Below are positions 1 through 7,796 of a stretch of DNA of 38,763 nt, piece by piece. This stretch comes from Mesenet sp031546805 (lineage in GTDB: Bacteria; Pseudomonadota; Alphaproteobacteria; Rickettsiales; Anaplasmataceae). Position numbers and translations under genes: made by a program. Position 1 is the stretch's first letter. Each line of letters begins with the position of its first letter. Under the pieces are notes generated by a model. The model ran no database searches. It was not told the DNA's origin and saw only the letters and a program-made list of their open reading frames with translations. The DNA lies in the NCBI GenBank assembly GCA_031546805.1, contig JAVBJW010000068.1, forward strand, positions 1 to 38,763. Reading direction: 5' to 3'.

Positions 1-420
1 TCCAAGTTTTTTAGTCTTGCAGCACCTACTTCTTGATGTACCAACAGCAGGGTCTCGAAGACTCATATCCTCTAATTCTGTAATTGTGAGTTCAGTATAA
101 TAAACCCCAATACGAACTTTAGTATTAATTGGAATAGTAAATTCTGATGCTTCTACTTCTCTGATACAACCACGAAGATAGATCTTTCCTGATTCAAGAG
201 TAACTTTGCCTGATTCAGTGTCTATTATACAATTTGCTCCAGCTATAATATCACCATCACTAAATATTGCATTCCCTATACCTTTAAGCGTAGAGAGAGC
301 ATAGTCTTGGAGTTCATTTAGTTCAGCAGATTGAAGTTCTCTACCAGCCAAGAATAAACTACGATCATATTTCTTTTCTAGGTTAAAGCGGTTATAATAG
401 TTTTTAAGATGCTGTCTCAT
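1..420 (-). pseudogene. Phage structural protein (DUF4815-type), N-terminal fragment, frameshifted
   Basis: Reading the minus strand from an ATG at 420 gives about 125 good residues beginning MRQHLKNYYNRF, with LFLAGRELQSAELNELQDY and a later stretch ending in SLRDPAVGT. From memory this resembles the N-terminus of DUF4815 proteins in phage WO of Wolbachia, which belong to the virion tail or structural module. The frame breaks near positions 37-45: after VGT the natural continuation (HQEVGAARLKNL) lies in another frame, so bases have been lost there. The gene also runs off the left edge. Its start codon is three bases beyond the stop of an IS110 transposase fragment, so its own upstream region has been replaced. 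It is probably a relic of a degraded prophage. Family assignment is moderate; the frameshift is seen directly. Confidence 0.6.
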
Positions 421-423
421 ATG

Positions 424-891
424 TCAACAAGAAAATGACAAAAAAGATGGGTTAAAAGCACTTTTTGACTTTAAAACACCAAAAATAATATGAAGAAGCT
501 TACGTATTGCTGCTCCAACAATAGCCATGTTGTGTTTGCCTCTATCTTTTAGTTTTTTGCAAAAAGCCATAACTATAGAATTGTGATTCTTAGTTACTAT
601 TCCAGGAAAGAAAAGAGCACAACGTAATAACTTTGACCCTATCTTACTTAAACGAGATTTACCACGTACAGAAGAGCCAGAAATTATATTTTTTGGTGTA
701 ACTCCTGCATATGCAGCTAGTTGCTTTGCATTTTTAAAATAACTTATGTCATAAATTTCAGCTAAAATAGCTATTGCTGAATCTTTCCCAATACCTGGAA
801 TAGTTAGCAAAAGTTTAAAACTTTCCATCAAATTTTTATGTTGTTTTAATAATGCACATATGGAGTTTTTTATAAGTTCTATTTTTTGATC
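424..891 (-). pseudogene. IS110-family transposase, C-terminal fragment
   Basis: The open frame on the minus strand encodes the helix-hairpin-helix and C-terminal part typical of IS110/IS116/IS902 transposases: LLTIPGIGKDSAIAILAEI, then AAYAGVTP and GSKLLRCALF. The best start inside the open frame is a TTG at 831, but the same frame stays open to 891, where an in-frame TAA stops it. The N-terminal DEDD catalytic domain of a full IS110 transposase (about 300-400 residues) is missing, so this is a remnant. Its stop codon abuts the start of the phage-gene fragment. It is not expected to move on its own. Confidence 0.75.
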
Positions 892-932
892 TTACTTCTT
901 TAAATCTTCAGATTATGTCTTGTTTAGTACAA

Positions 933-1034
933 ATTAGGGAGATAAAGATATTTAATCTCATGTTTACCGTAATTTTCAGAAATATGAGGTTTAATATTAT
1001 TGCTTGAATTGTCAACTTGAGGCTTGCTTTTTAA
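933..1034 (+). pseudogene. IS5-type transposase C-terminus, short remnant
   Basis: Forward translation gives IREIKIFNLMFTV..., then NMRFNIIA, an in-frame TGA, and IVNLRLAF before TAA. This matches the C-terminal coding region of the minus-strand IS5-type remnant at 24153-24700 (REIKIF..., NMRFNIIAGIVNLRHAF). Only about 100 bases survive here. The two copies are on opposite strands of the window. Confidence 0.6.
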
Positions 1035-1039
1035 TAGCT

Positions 1040-1414
1040 TTTTGGTTTGATCTTCTCATTATTTTAGTTACAGATTGCTTCCTCTTATTTCGCATGGGAT
1101 CTATTTTTTTTGCTCTCTTTTTCCGTAATAATCTGTGTTTTTATACTGTGCTTTCTCTTCTTTCCTCAATAAAATCGTTTTTGCTTTTTTTGGCCTTTCT
1201 ACATGTGTTTCTGTTGCATCAATCACTAAAACCTCATATTCTACATCACTTTTTAAGAGCTCTTTTCTCCATGGCAATTCATACCCTGTTTATTTGGCTT
1301 TCCTCCTCTCCTCTTCTATTAAAATTTCTACCATTTTGTTGAATGTACTGCGTTTTACTCCCTTCAATCATCGAAATTCCTCATCCTTTAGTTTTTTGAT
1401 TTGTTTATATCTCA
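1040..1414 (-). pseudogene. IS5-type transposase remnant (resembles ISWpi1-like elements)
   Basis: Minus-strand translation from a GTG at 1414 gives RYKQIKKLKDEEFR, a stop, then LKGVKRSTFNKMVEILIEEE, another stop, and LLKSDVEYEVLVIDATET followed by ERPKK. This is the N-terminal helix-turn-helix region and the first catalytic Asp block of an IS5-group transposase. The middle is deleted, and frameshifts follow (KRFY.GKKRKHSIKTQII is readable in a neighbouring frame). The second Asp and the Glu block are absent. Forward-strand open frames here have no recognisable coding character. The element is inactive. Confidence 0.65.
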
Positions 1415-1454
1415 CTCTTACTCCTATTCCTTAGTTTTTCAAAGTGTAGTGGAT

Positions 1455-2084
1455 TTAAAAAGATTCTAGCCAATACCCTAATGCTTCATTCGATATTACG
1501 ATATTATCTTTTAGCTTGATTTGATCTTGTGCAATTAATTTTACAGCACGAGTGTAACATACATGTTCCATTTTTAAGATACGCTCAGATATCGCCATTA
1601 CGTCGTCGTTTTGTAGTATTGGAACTGCTGCTTGAATAATTATAGGACCTGTATCAATCTCAGGAGTGACATAGTGTACAGTACATCCTGCCACTTTAAC
1701 ACCTGCCTTTAATGCTTGCTCTTGTGCATTTAAGCCTTTAAACGCCGGTAATAAAGAAGGATGAACATTAATCACTCTGTTTTCCCACGCTTTCAAGAAG
1801 TCAGCACTCAGTATTTTCATAAAACCTGCAAGACAAACTAAATCAACATTATAACTGCACAGTATGTTGTTAATTTCATTTGTATCTAAAGGATTGTTTT
1901 GCACAGTAAAAATTGGAATATTAGAATCTTTAGCAAATAATATCCCTTTTGCGTTGATATTGTTTGAAATAACACATGCAACTTGAGCTGGGAAATCACT
2001 ATCTAAGCAAGCATTTATCAGAGCCTGCATATTAGAACCCCTACCGGAAATTAATATCCCTAACCTAATCTTTTTTGTAAGCAT
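1455..2084 (-). CDS. purN: Phosphoribosylglycinamide formyltransferase
   Basis: PurN transfers a formyl group from 10-formyl-tetrahydrofolate to glycinamide ribonucleotide, the third step of purine synthesis, in the cytosol. The 209-residue protein is full length for the family. It has the N-terminal nucleotide-binding strand LGILISGRGSNMQAL (residues 8-22), the catalytic block INVHPSLLPAFKG (N106, H108) and the conserved D144 in TPEIDTGP. The gene starts with ATG 11 bases after the end of pepA on the same strand, so the two are probably co-transcribed although unrelated in function. Downstream is transposase debris. Confidence 0.95.
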   Translation of the reverse strand: MLTKKIRLGILISGRGSNMQALINACLDSDFPAQVACVISNNINAKGILFAKDSNIPIFTVQNNPLDTNEINNILCSYNVDLVCLAGFMKILSADFLKAWENRVINVHPSLLPAFKGLNAQEQALKAGVKVAGCTVHYVTPEIDTGPIIIQAAVPILQNDDVMAISERILKMEHVCYTRAVKLIAQDQIKLKDNIVISNEALGYWLESF

Positions 2085-2095
2085 AGAGTAGAGTT

Positions 2096-3601
2096 TTATT
2101 TTGTTTCGTAGTATTTTTCAACAAACCTATTTAATAACCTGACACCAAAGCCAGTTGCTCCCTTTGGACATATACTTGTATCTTCCTTACTCCAAGCTGT
2201 ACCAGCAATATCTAAGTGAGCCCAAATGGTATCATTAACAAAACGCTGTAAAAACTGAGCAGCTGTAATACTATCTGCACCTGACCCTAATGTTGAAATA
2301 TTTTGCATGTCAGCAACTGGCGAATCGATCATTTTATTATATTCTTCACTCAATGGCAATTGCCATAATTTTTCACTAACTTCATTTCCTGAATTTAGTA
2401 AGTTATTTGCTAAATCTTCATTATTTGAAAATAATCCAGCATATTGATTATTCCCTAGCGCAACTACAACAGCTCCAGTTAAGGTCGCTAAATCAACCAT
2501 AATTTGAGGTGAATACATCTTTTGTGTATACCAAAGAGCGTCTGCAAGTACCAACCTTCCTTCAGCATCAGTATTTAATACCTCAATAGTTTGTCCAGAC
2601 ATTGAAGTTACTATATCACTTGGCCTTTGAGCATTTCCACCTATTGCATTTTCTGCAAGTGCAACTACTCCTATTGCATTTACTTTAGCTTTACGTCCAG
2701 CCAAAGCGCGCATGGTACCTACTACTGCAGCAGAACCTGCCATATCATATTTCATTTCCCACATTCCACGTGCAGGTTTAATGGAAACACCACCAGTGTC
2801 AAATGTTATACCTTTACCAACAAACGCAACTGGTTTTCGGTCCTTAGATGCTCCATTCCATTTTATTACTACTAACCTTGATCTTTTTGCACTTCCTTGA
2901 CCAACTCCAAGTAAAGCACCCATACCATTTTGTAGCATGTAATCTTCGCCAAAAACCTCTACCTCTAAACCAAATTTAGAGAGCTCTTTTTTTATTTCCT
3001 GAGCATATGATTCAGGGTACAATATATTTGGTGGTTCACTAACAAGAGAGCGTGCCAAAAAGACACCATGCCCTTCTTCAATTAAATTGTTATATAAGTT
3101 TTGAACATCGTTTAAGTGCTTATTCTCTACCAAAACTGTAATTTTTTCTAGATCTATTATCTCTTCTTTTGTTTTGGTAATATACTTGTTAAACTTAAAA
3201 CTACGTAAAAACGCCCCATATGCAATATTTGCACTAAAACTATCACCACTTATAAAAATTACAGCTTGCTTTAATTTCATTTCTTGAAGCTTAGAGTATA
3301 CTATACCTCCAATACTTAATGCTTTATTATCATTCCATTCGTCTTTTTTACCAAGACCTACTATCAATATCAACTGATCACTATTATCTTTATTTTGTAT
3401 TGTTACTGGTAAAAACTCACCAAATTTCCCAGTAAAATTACCGAAATTTTTTATATGATAGAAGATTTGTTGTTTTTGCTCTTTTAAAAATGTAACATCA
3501 TTTAAATCTTCAGAGCCCTCGAATAACCCAACAACAATTATAGTAGCCTTTAAAAAGGAACTTAAATTAGAAGAGACATTAATAAACACTGTTTCAAGCA
3601 T
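2096..3601 (-). CDS. pepA: Leucyl aminopeptidase (cytosol aminopeptidase, M17 family)
   Basis: This M17 metallopeptidase removes N-terminal residues from peptides, using two metal ions in a hexameric cytosolic enzyme. The 501 residues match the usual length. The C-terminal catalytic domain carries VGKGITFDTGGVSIKP and the MKYDMAGSAAV block (around residues 260-290) and the signature NTDAEGRLVLADAL (about residue 340). These provide the metal ligands and catalytic Lys/Arg. The N-terminal half is the more variable macro-like domain. It is the first gene of a probable pair with purN. PepA proteins can also bind DNA in some bacteria; nothing here tests that. Confidence 0.95.
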   Translation of the reverse strand: MLETVFINVSSNLSSFLKATIIVVGLFEGSEDLNDVTFLKEQKQQIFYHIKNFGNFTGKFGEFLPVTIQNKDNSDQLILIVGLGKKDEWNDNKALSIGGIVYSKLQEMKLKQAVIFISGDSFSANIAYGAFLRSFKFNKYITKTKEEIIDLEKITVLVENKHLNDVQNLYNNLIEEGHGVFLARSLVSEPPNILYPESYAQEIKKELSKFGLEVEVFGEDYMLQNGMGALLGVGQGSAKRSRLVVIKWNGASKDRKPVAFVGKGITFDTGGVSIKPARGMWEMKYDMAGSAAVVGTMRALAGRKAKVNAIGVVALAENAIGGNAQRPSDIVTSMSGQTIEVLNTDAEGRLVLADALWYTQKMYSPQIMVDLATLTGAVVVALGNNQYAGLFSNNEDLANNLLNSGNEVSEKLWQLPLSEEYNKMIDSPVADMQNISTLGSGADSITAAQFLQRFVNDTIWAHLDIAGTAWSKEDTSICPKGATGFGVRLLNRFVEKYYETK

Positions 3602-3668
3602 GTTTTTATAAATTTAAGTAACAACTAAAGAGTATAATAGGTTGATACTTATGGCAATGAGTTTTATT

Positions 3669-3804
3669 AGACCTCTTTTGAAATTCTACTTCTGCGGACA
3701 ATTGCTTTGTCACTCCGGTACTCAAATCCTCATGTATATCTAATACACTCCGTTCCGTAGGCTCCTATCACTTGCCTCTCACAAACAAATTTCGAAAGAG
3801 GTCT
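3669..3804. repeat. MITE-like intergenic repeat with terminal inverted repeats
   Basis: The 136-bp element is bounded by 17-base inverted ends, 3669-3685 (AGACCTCTTTTGAAATT) and 3788-3804, which pair with one mismatch. It has no coding capacity. An internal stretch (ATTCTACTTCTG..., CACTCCGGT.CTCAAATCCTC) recurs in diverged form around 17010-17090 in this window. It lies between pepA and yajC, which diverge, and just upstream of the yajC promoter. Confidence 0.65.
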
Positions 3805-3822
3805 ATTCAAATAAAAATGTAC

Positions 3823-3850
3823 TTGACATTATTCTTTTCATAAATAGACT
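3823..3850 (+). promoter_or_regulatory. Candidate sigma-70 promoter for yajC
   Basis: A perfect -35 hexamer TTGACA (3823-3828) is followed after 16 bases by TAGACT (3845-3850), a reasonable -10. The yajC ATG is 25 bases further on. The site lies just outside the right end of the MITE-like repeat. Confidence 0.5.
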
Positions 3851-3875
3851 GGTCATTTTAAAAATTTATTTAGTT

Positions 3876-4295
3876 ATGTTTAATTCTAAGGCTTTTGCTG
3901 CAGAAAGTGTAGGTTCTTCAGGTATAAGTACATCTCTTGCTGGCTTTATTCCTTTGGTTTTAATATTTGTTGTATTTTATTTTTTAATTATTAGACCACA
4001 ACAAAAAAAGCTTAAAGAACACAATAAAGTCCTAGACGCTATTAAACGTGGAGACAAAGTTGTTACCTCTGGTGGTATAATGGGGGTAGTTAATAAAGTT
4101 GATGCAGCAAATTCAACTTTTTCAATTGAAATAGCTCCTAAAGTTGAAATAAAAGTCCTAAAATCCGCTATATCTGAAGTTTTAAGCAAGGCATCAAGCA
4201 AACAAGCTAAAGCAACTAAAGTAGATCAAGATCAATCAAAGCCTAATGAAAATGAGCCAAAAGATAAAGAAGATAGTGAAAAGAGTAGTAGCTAA
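3876..4295 (+). CDS. yajC: Preprotein translocase accessory subunit YajC
   Basis: YajC is a small inner-membrane protein that associates with SecDF-YidC and the SecYEG translocon. The 139-residue product has one membrane segment at about residues 22-42 (AGFIPLVLIFVVFYFLII), directly followed by the family hallmark RPQQKKLKEHNK. The compact cytosolic domain follows (GDKVVTSGGIMGVV). The C-terminal tail of about 40 residues is a charged, low-complexity Lys/Glu/Ser extension. The ATG at 3876 is chosen because it gives the short N-terminus expected before the membrane helix; no strong ribosome-binding site is visible. It stands alone. Confidence 0.93.
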   Translation: MFNSKAFAAESVGSSGISTSLAGFIPLVLIFVVFYFLIIRPQQKKLKEHNKVLDAIKRGDKVVTSGGIMGVVNKVDAANSTFSIEIAPKVEIKVLKSAISEVLSKASSKQAKATKVDQDQSKPNENEPKDKEDSEKSSS

Positions 4296-4349
4296 CCAAT
4301 TACCATTGATTAGATTATATGATAATAGTGGTGTATTAAACAAAAACAG

Positions 4350-4580
4350 ATGGTAAGATGGATCGATAAGAAAATGGGTGGCGAGAAGGAAGGGATAAAG
4401 CCGGTATTTTGCATTCAATACTTTGGCAGTTGTGAGAGTGGCTAATGATAAACTCAACACAGCACATCAGGCATGCAGCAGGTGCAAGGAAAAAATGTAA
4501 GAGCAGAAGTTAGAGCGCTCTAACTTCCACTAAGTTATACACTACTTGTGATGCTTTACATTGAGGTTTTTTTTCATAAA
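4350..4580 (+). pseudogene. IS5-family (IS427-like) transposase remnant, copy 1
   Basis: The nucleotide sequence aligns by eye with the middle of the better preserved copies near 35190-35360 and 38080-38280. Shared landmarks are GCATTCAATACTTT.GCAGTTG, GAGAGTGGCT.ATG and ACTAAGTTA.ACGCTGCTTG. No frame is open. It lies between yajC and the converging orphan gene, and contains the perfect palindrome at 4506-4527. Confidence 0.55.
4506..4527. terminator. Perfect 22-bp palindrome, possible bidirectional terminator
   Basis: GAAGTTAGAGC (4506-4516) is followed immediately by its exact reverse complement (4517-4527). It sits between two converging genes, yajC and the orphan at 4611-5513, where a shared terminator would be expected. 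There is no spacer loop and no T-run directly after it, so the terminator role is uncertain. It lies within the decayed IS copy. Confidence 0.35.
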
Positions 4581-4610
4581 TTACTCCATTAATATAAAAT
4601 TATGTAAGCC

Positions 4611-5513
4611 CTAAGCTATAAGCTGATATGCACTAGCATCATATGCTGTTTGATCATCATAAATTAAAGCACTATAAGATGAAATATTACTTGCACATGG
4701 ATGATTAGTTCCTGACAAGGCCATACTTGTTGTATCAAGTTCTTTGCATAAAGCTTCGATTTGACAATATGGATTTTGTTTTTCCATTATTTTATCCAAT
4801 TTATCATAATTTATAATAATACCTTCAAGACCCTCAACAAAAGCCTTATGCCCATGGTTACCTTCGCCTGTATGTATTTGATATTTACCATCTACCTTTC
4901 TGATAGAAATTTCTCCATCTGGGAGATCTTGTGTGTGAAAGCCTGTACTAATTCCTCCATTAGGATAATAATCATAAGAGTGTGCATAATCATTTTTATT
5001 ATCAGATGTATAATGCATAGCTATAGTACTATTAGTTAAGCTTCCTATTTTATTATCATGAATGTCGTATAAATACGCAACTTTTGATCCTTCTTCTTGT
5101 CTTATAAAGATTTGTGGTTCTTCGGTATTAGCATATTTTTTAAGATCAATTTTCCCTATCTTTTTTATGTCGCATTCTTCTACTTTGATTCTATATCTAT
5201 CCATGCCTTCAGAATCTTTTATCCAAACAGACAGATTAAGTTCATCTTGATTATTTTTTTCTACTTTTAAAAAATAATCTCTATATGGATTTGTAGGAAA
5301 AAAGGACATGTATTTAATATCAAACTTTTGAAATTGTCCATCACTTTCAAAATGATATGAGCTTGTAGGATAAATTGCAACCTCATTACCGTCTAGTGTC
5401 TCCAATATTACAGGAAAACATTTTCTACTACTATCTGTTCTACTATAACGACAACCTATTTCTTGACCATCACTCCATTTTAACTTGATTTCACCATTAC
5501 ACTTACTAGTCAT
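4611..5513 (-). CDS. Orphan protein of unknown function, 300 residues
   Basis: I do not recognise a family. The frame is long and uninterrupted, with an ordinary AT-rich codon pattern, so it is likely a real gene. The product has no signal peptide and no membrane segment. It is rich in charged and aromatic residues and alternates in a way suggesting mostly beta structure in the first 220 residues. It ends in a helical stretch (GIIINYDKLDKIMEKQ) and a Ser/Ala-rich tail. It contains several Cys (near residues 5, 21, 32 and 114, and four in the last 60). A weak internal duplication is possible (VAIYPTSSYHFESDG against IAMHYTSDN), but not convincing. It lies alone between IS debris and the helicase gene, which suggests accessory DNA. 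Confidence 0.6.
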   Translation of the reverse strand: MTSKCNGEIKLKWSDGQEIGCRYSRTDSSRKCFPVILETLDGNEVAIYPTSSYHFESDGQFQKFDIKYMSFFPTNPYRDYFLKVEKNNQDELNLSVWIKDSEGMDRYRIKVEECDIKKIGKIDLKKYANTEEPQIFIRQEEGSKVAYLYDIHDNKIGSLTNSTIAMHYTSDNKNDYAHSYDYYPNGGISTGFHTQDLPDGEISIRKVDGKYQIHTGEGNHGHKAFVEGLEGIIINYDKLDKIMEKQNPYCQIEALCKELDTTSMALSGTNHPCASNISSYSALIYDDQTAYDASAYQLIA

Positions 5514-5703
5514 ATTATTACCTTAATATATTAACCAATATCACTAATTCTACAACAAAGAGACTAACTTTATGTTAATTTTATATAGCTAAATTGGCAT
5601 TAGCATTTTTAAGTTCTTGCAGTAACTTAGATCTGATGTTTTCAAACTTTACAAAATCAGAAATTTAATTAAGCTAAATCAATGTTTTAGATCAACACAA
5701 TTA

Positions 5704-7614
5704 ATGGAAAATGATTATTTATCACTACTTAACAAAGAGCAAGAAGCAGCTGTCACTAATATAGACGGTCCAACTCTTATTTTAGCTGGAGCAGGAACTG
5801 GCAAGACAAGAACGATTACAACAAGGGTAGCTCATATTATTAAGTCTGATTTGGCATTTGCCGAGGAAATATTAGCTGTGACATTTACGAATAAAGCAGC
5901 AGGTGAGATGCTTTTGAGAATTTCAGAATTGACAGCTGTCAGTGGTATATGGCTTGGTACTTTCCATGCAATAGCGGCGAGAATCCTGCGTAGTCATGCA
6001 GAAGTTGTCGGGCTTAAGACCAATTTTACAATCATTAATACTGATGATCAGATACAAGTAGTGAAAAACATCATCCATGAAATGTATCCTAACTATTCAT
6101 TAGAAAAATATAGCATCATTACAAATATTATTCAAAGATGGAAGGAAAAAGGATTAATGCCAAAAGATATCACTGAAAATGAGCTATTTAAACAAGCCCA
6201 TACAACTGCATTAGCGGTATATCACAGTTATCAAGAGCGCCTTAAATTTTTAAACTCTGCAGATTTTGGTGACTTATTATTATACAACATACAAATTTTT
6301 AGTGAAAGTAGTGATGTTCTGTCTTATTACCAAAATAAGTTTAAATATATAATGGTAGATGAGTATCAAGATACCAATACTGTGCAATATTTATGGTTAC
6401 AACTTCTTGCTCGAAAGCATCAAAATATCTGCTGCGTTGGTGATGATGACCAATCTATATATAGCTGGCGGGGAGCAGAGATAGAAAACATTTTAAAATT
6501 CTCAGATGATTTTCCAGGAGCAAAAGTCATCCGTTTGGAATGCAATTATAGGTCCACACCTCATATACTTGCTACTGCATCTTGTATAATCAATAATAAT
6601 AAAGATAGGCTAAAAAAAACTCTGTGGACAACAAATAGTGGTGGGCAAAAAGTTGGCTTGATGAAATTTTGGGATGGCAAGGCAGAAGCAAGATATATCA
6701 GTGAATTTATACTAAAGCTTGGTGAATATAAGTTTAGCGATATGGCAGTACTAGTTAGAGCTGGATTTCAAACTAGGGTTTTTGAAGAATACTTTGTTAA
6801 ATACTCCATCCCTTATAGGATAGTAGGTGGAGTAAAATTTTATGATCGTCAAGAAGTAAAAGATATAATCGCATATTTAAGAGTTGTAACAAATAATAGC
6901 GACGACCTTGCTTTTGAGAGGATTCTAAACAGACCTAAAAGAGGTATAGGCACTACAACTTTAAAAAAAATATATGGCGTTGCACAAGAAAATAGCATCT
7001 CTTTTATTGAAGCAGCAAAAGTACTCATCAATAGCAAGCAAATAACTGACAAAACTAAAACTTCACTAAAACACCTGTTGGATAAGATAGATTCGTGGAA
7101 GGAATTATTAGCAAATTTACCTGAAGCTACAAAAATAATAGCTGATGAATCAGGATATATGGAAATGCTAGAAAATGAAGGAGCAACAGGGTTACCACGC
7201 ATAGAAAATATAAAAGAGTTACTATCTGCATTAAAGAATTTTGATGACGCAGTAAGTTTCCTCGAGCATATCAGTTTAGTTACAGATATTGATAACATCA
7301 GTAACGATGATGCAGTGTATGTTATGACTTTACATGCAGCCAAAGGGTTAGAGTTCTCTTGCGTATTTTTACCAGGGTGGGAAGAGGGAGTTTTTCCTTA
7401 TCAAAGAGCTTTTGATGATAAAACTGGCAAGGCTATAGAAGAAGAAAGAAGGCTTGCTTATGTTGGTATAACAAGAGCTAAAGAGAGACTTTATATCTCA
7501 TGCTCAGGCAGAAGAGAAATTAACAACATGTGGCAAACAATGAGGAATTCTCGTTTTATTAGAGAGCTACCAACTGAAAACGTTGAAGTAATAAAACACA
7601 ATGTAAGTTACTAG
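5704..7614 (+). CDS. uvrD: UvrD/PcrA-type ATP-dependent DNA helicase (superfamily 1)
   Basis: This 3'-5' helicase unwinds DNA during excision and mismatch repair and removes proteins from DNA. All SF1A motifs are visible: Walker A GAGTGKT (29-35), motif Ia AVTFTNKAAGEM, Walker B VDEYQDTN (218-225), motif III DDDQSIYSWRGA (247-258), motif IV NYRS (281-284), motif V VMTLHAAKGLEF (about 540) and motif VI YVGITRAKERL (about 585). At 636 residues it is shorter than E. coli UvrD (720): the C-terminal extension after motif VI is brief and lacks an obvious Tudor-like RNA-polymerase-binding tail. PcrA or Rep is an alternative name for the same subgroup. It has its own upstream region and leads a plus-strand run with the AsmA-like gene and lnt. 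Confidence 0.93.
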   Translation: MENDYLSLLNKEQEAAVTNIDGPTLILAGAGTGKTRTITTRVAHIIKSDLAFAEEILAVTFTNKAAGEMLLRISELTAVSGIWLGTFHAIAARILRSHAEVVGLKTNFTIINTDDQIQVVKNIIHEMYPNYSLEKYSIITNIIQRWKEKGLMPKDITENELFKQAHTTALAVYHSYQERLKFLNSADFGDLLLYNIQIFSESSDVLSYYQNKFKYIMVDEYQDTNTVQYLWLQLLARKHQNICCVGDDDQSIYSWRGAEIENILKFSDDFPGAKVIRLECNYRSTPHILATASCIINNNKDRLKKTLWTTNSGGQKVGLMKFWDGKAEARYISEFILKLGEYKFSDMAVLVRAGFQTRVFEEYFVKYSIPYRIVGGVKFYDRQEVKDIIAYLRVVTNNSDDLAFERILNRPKRGIGTTTLKKIYGVAQENSISFIEAAKVLINSKQITDKTKTSLKHLLDKIDSWKELLANLPEATKIIADESGYMEMLENEGATGLPRIENIKELLSALKNFDDAVSFLEHISLVTDIDNISNDDAVYVMTLHAAKGLEFSCVFLPGWEEGVFPYQRAFDDKTGKAIEEERRLAYVGITRAKERLYISCSGRREINNMWQTMRNSRFIRELPTENVEVIKHNVSY

Positions 7615-7796
7615 ACTCTCCATAAGCTGGTCAATTGATTATATAACAAGTGAAATTTTACATTATAGTTACGGGAATTTTAAGAATTTTTTTTGTTTGA
7701 AGATTCCTTACTATAAATTGGTTTTAAAACAGGTTTATTTTTTGTATGATATAAAACTAAATTTTAGTTACTTTAAGTTAATATTAAAATTTAAGA

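Noticed and set aside
1004..1434. Two overlapping forward open frames of 99-112 codons
   Set aside because: The minus strand carries recognisable transposase pieces; the forward products are Phe/Leu/Ser-rich antisense text without domains.
6849..7343. 164-codon minus-strand frame inside the helicase gene
   Set aside because: It is antisense to strongly conserved helicase coding sequence and has no recognisable domain.
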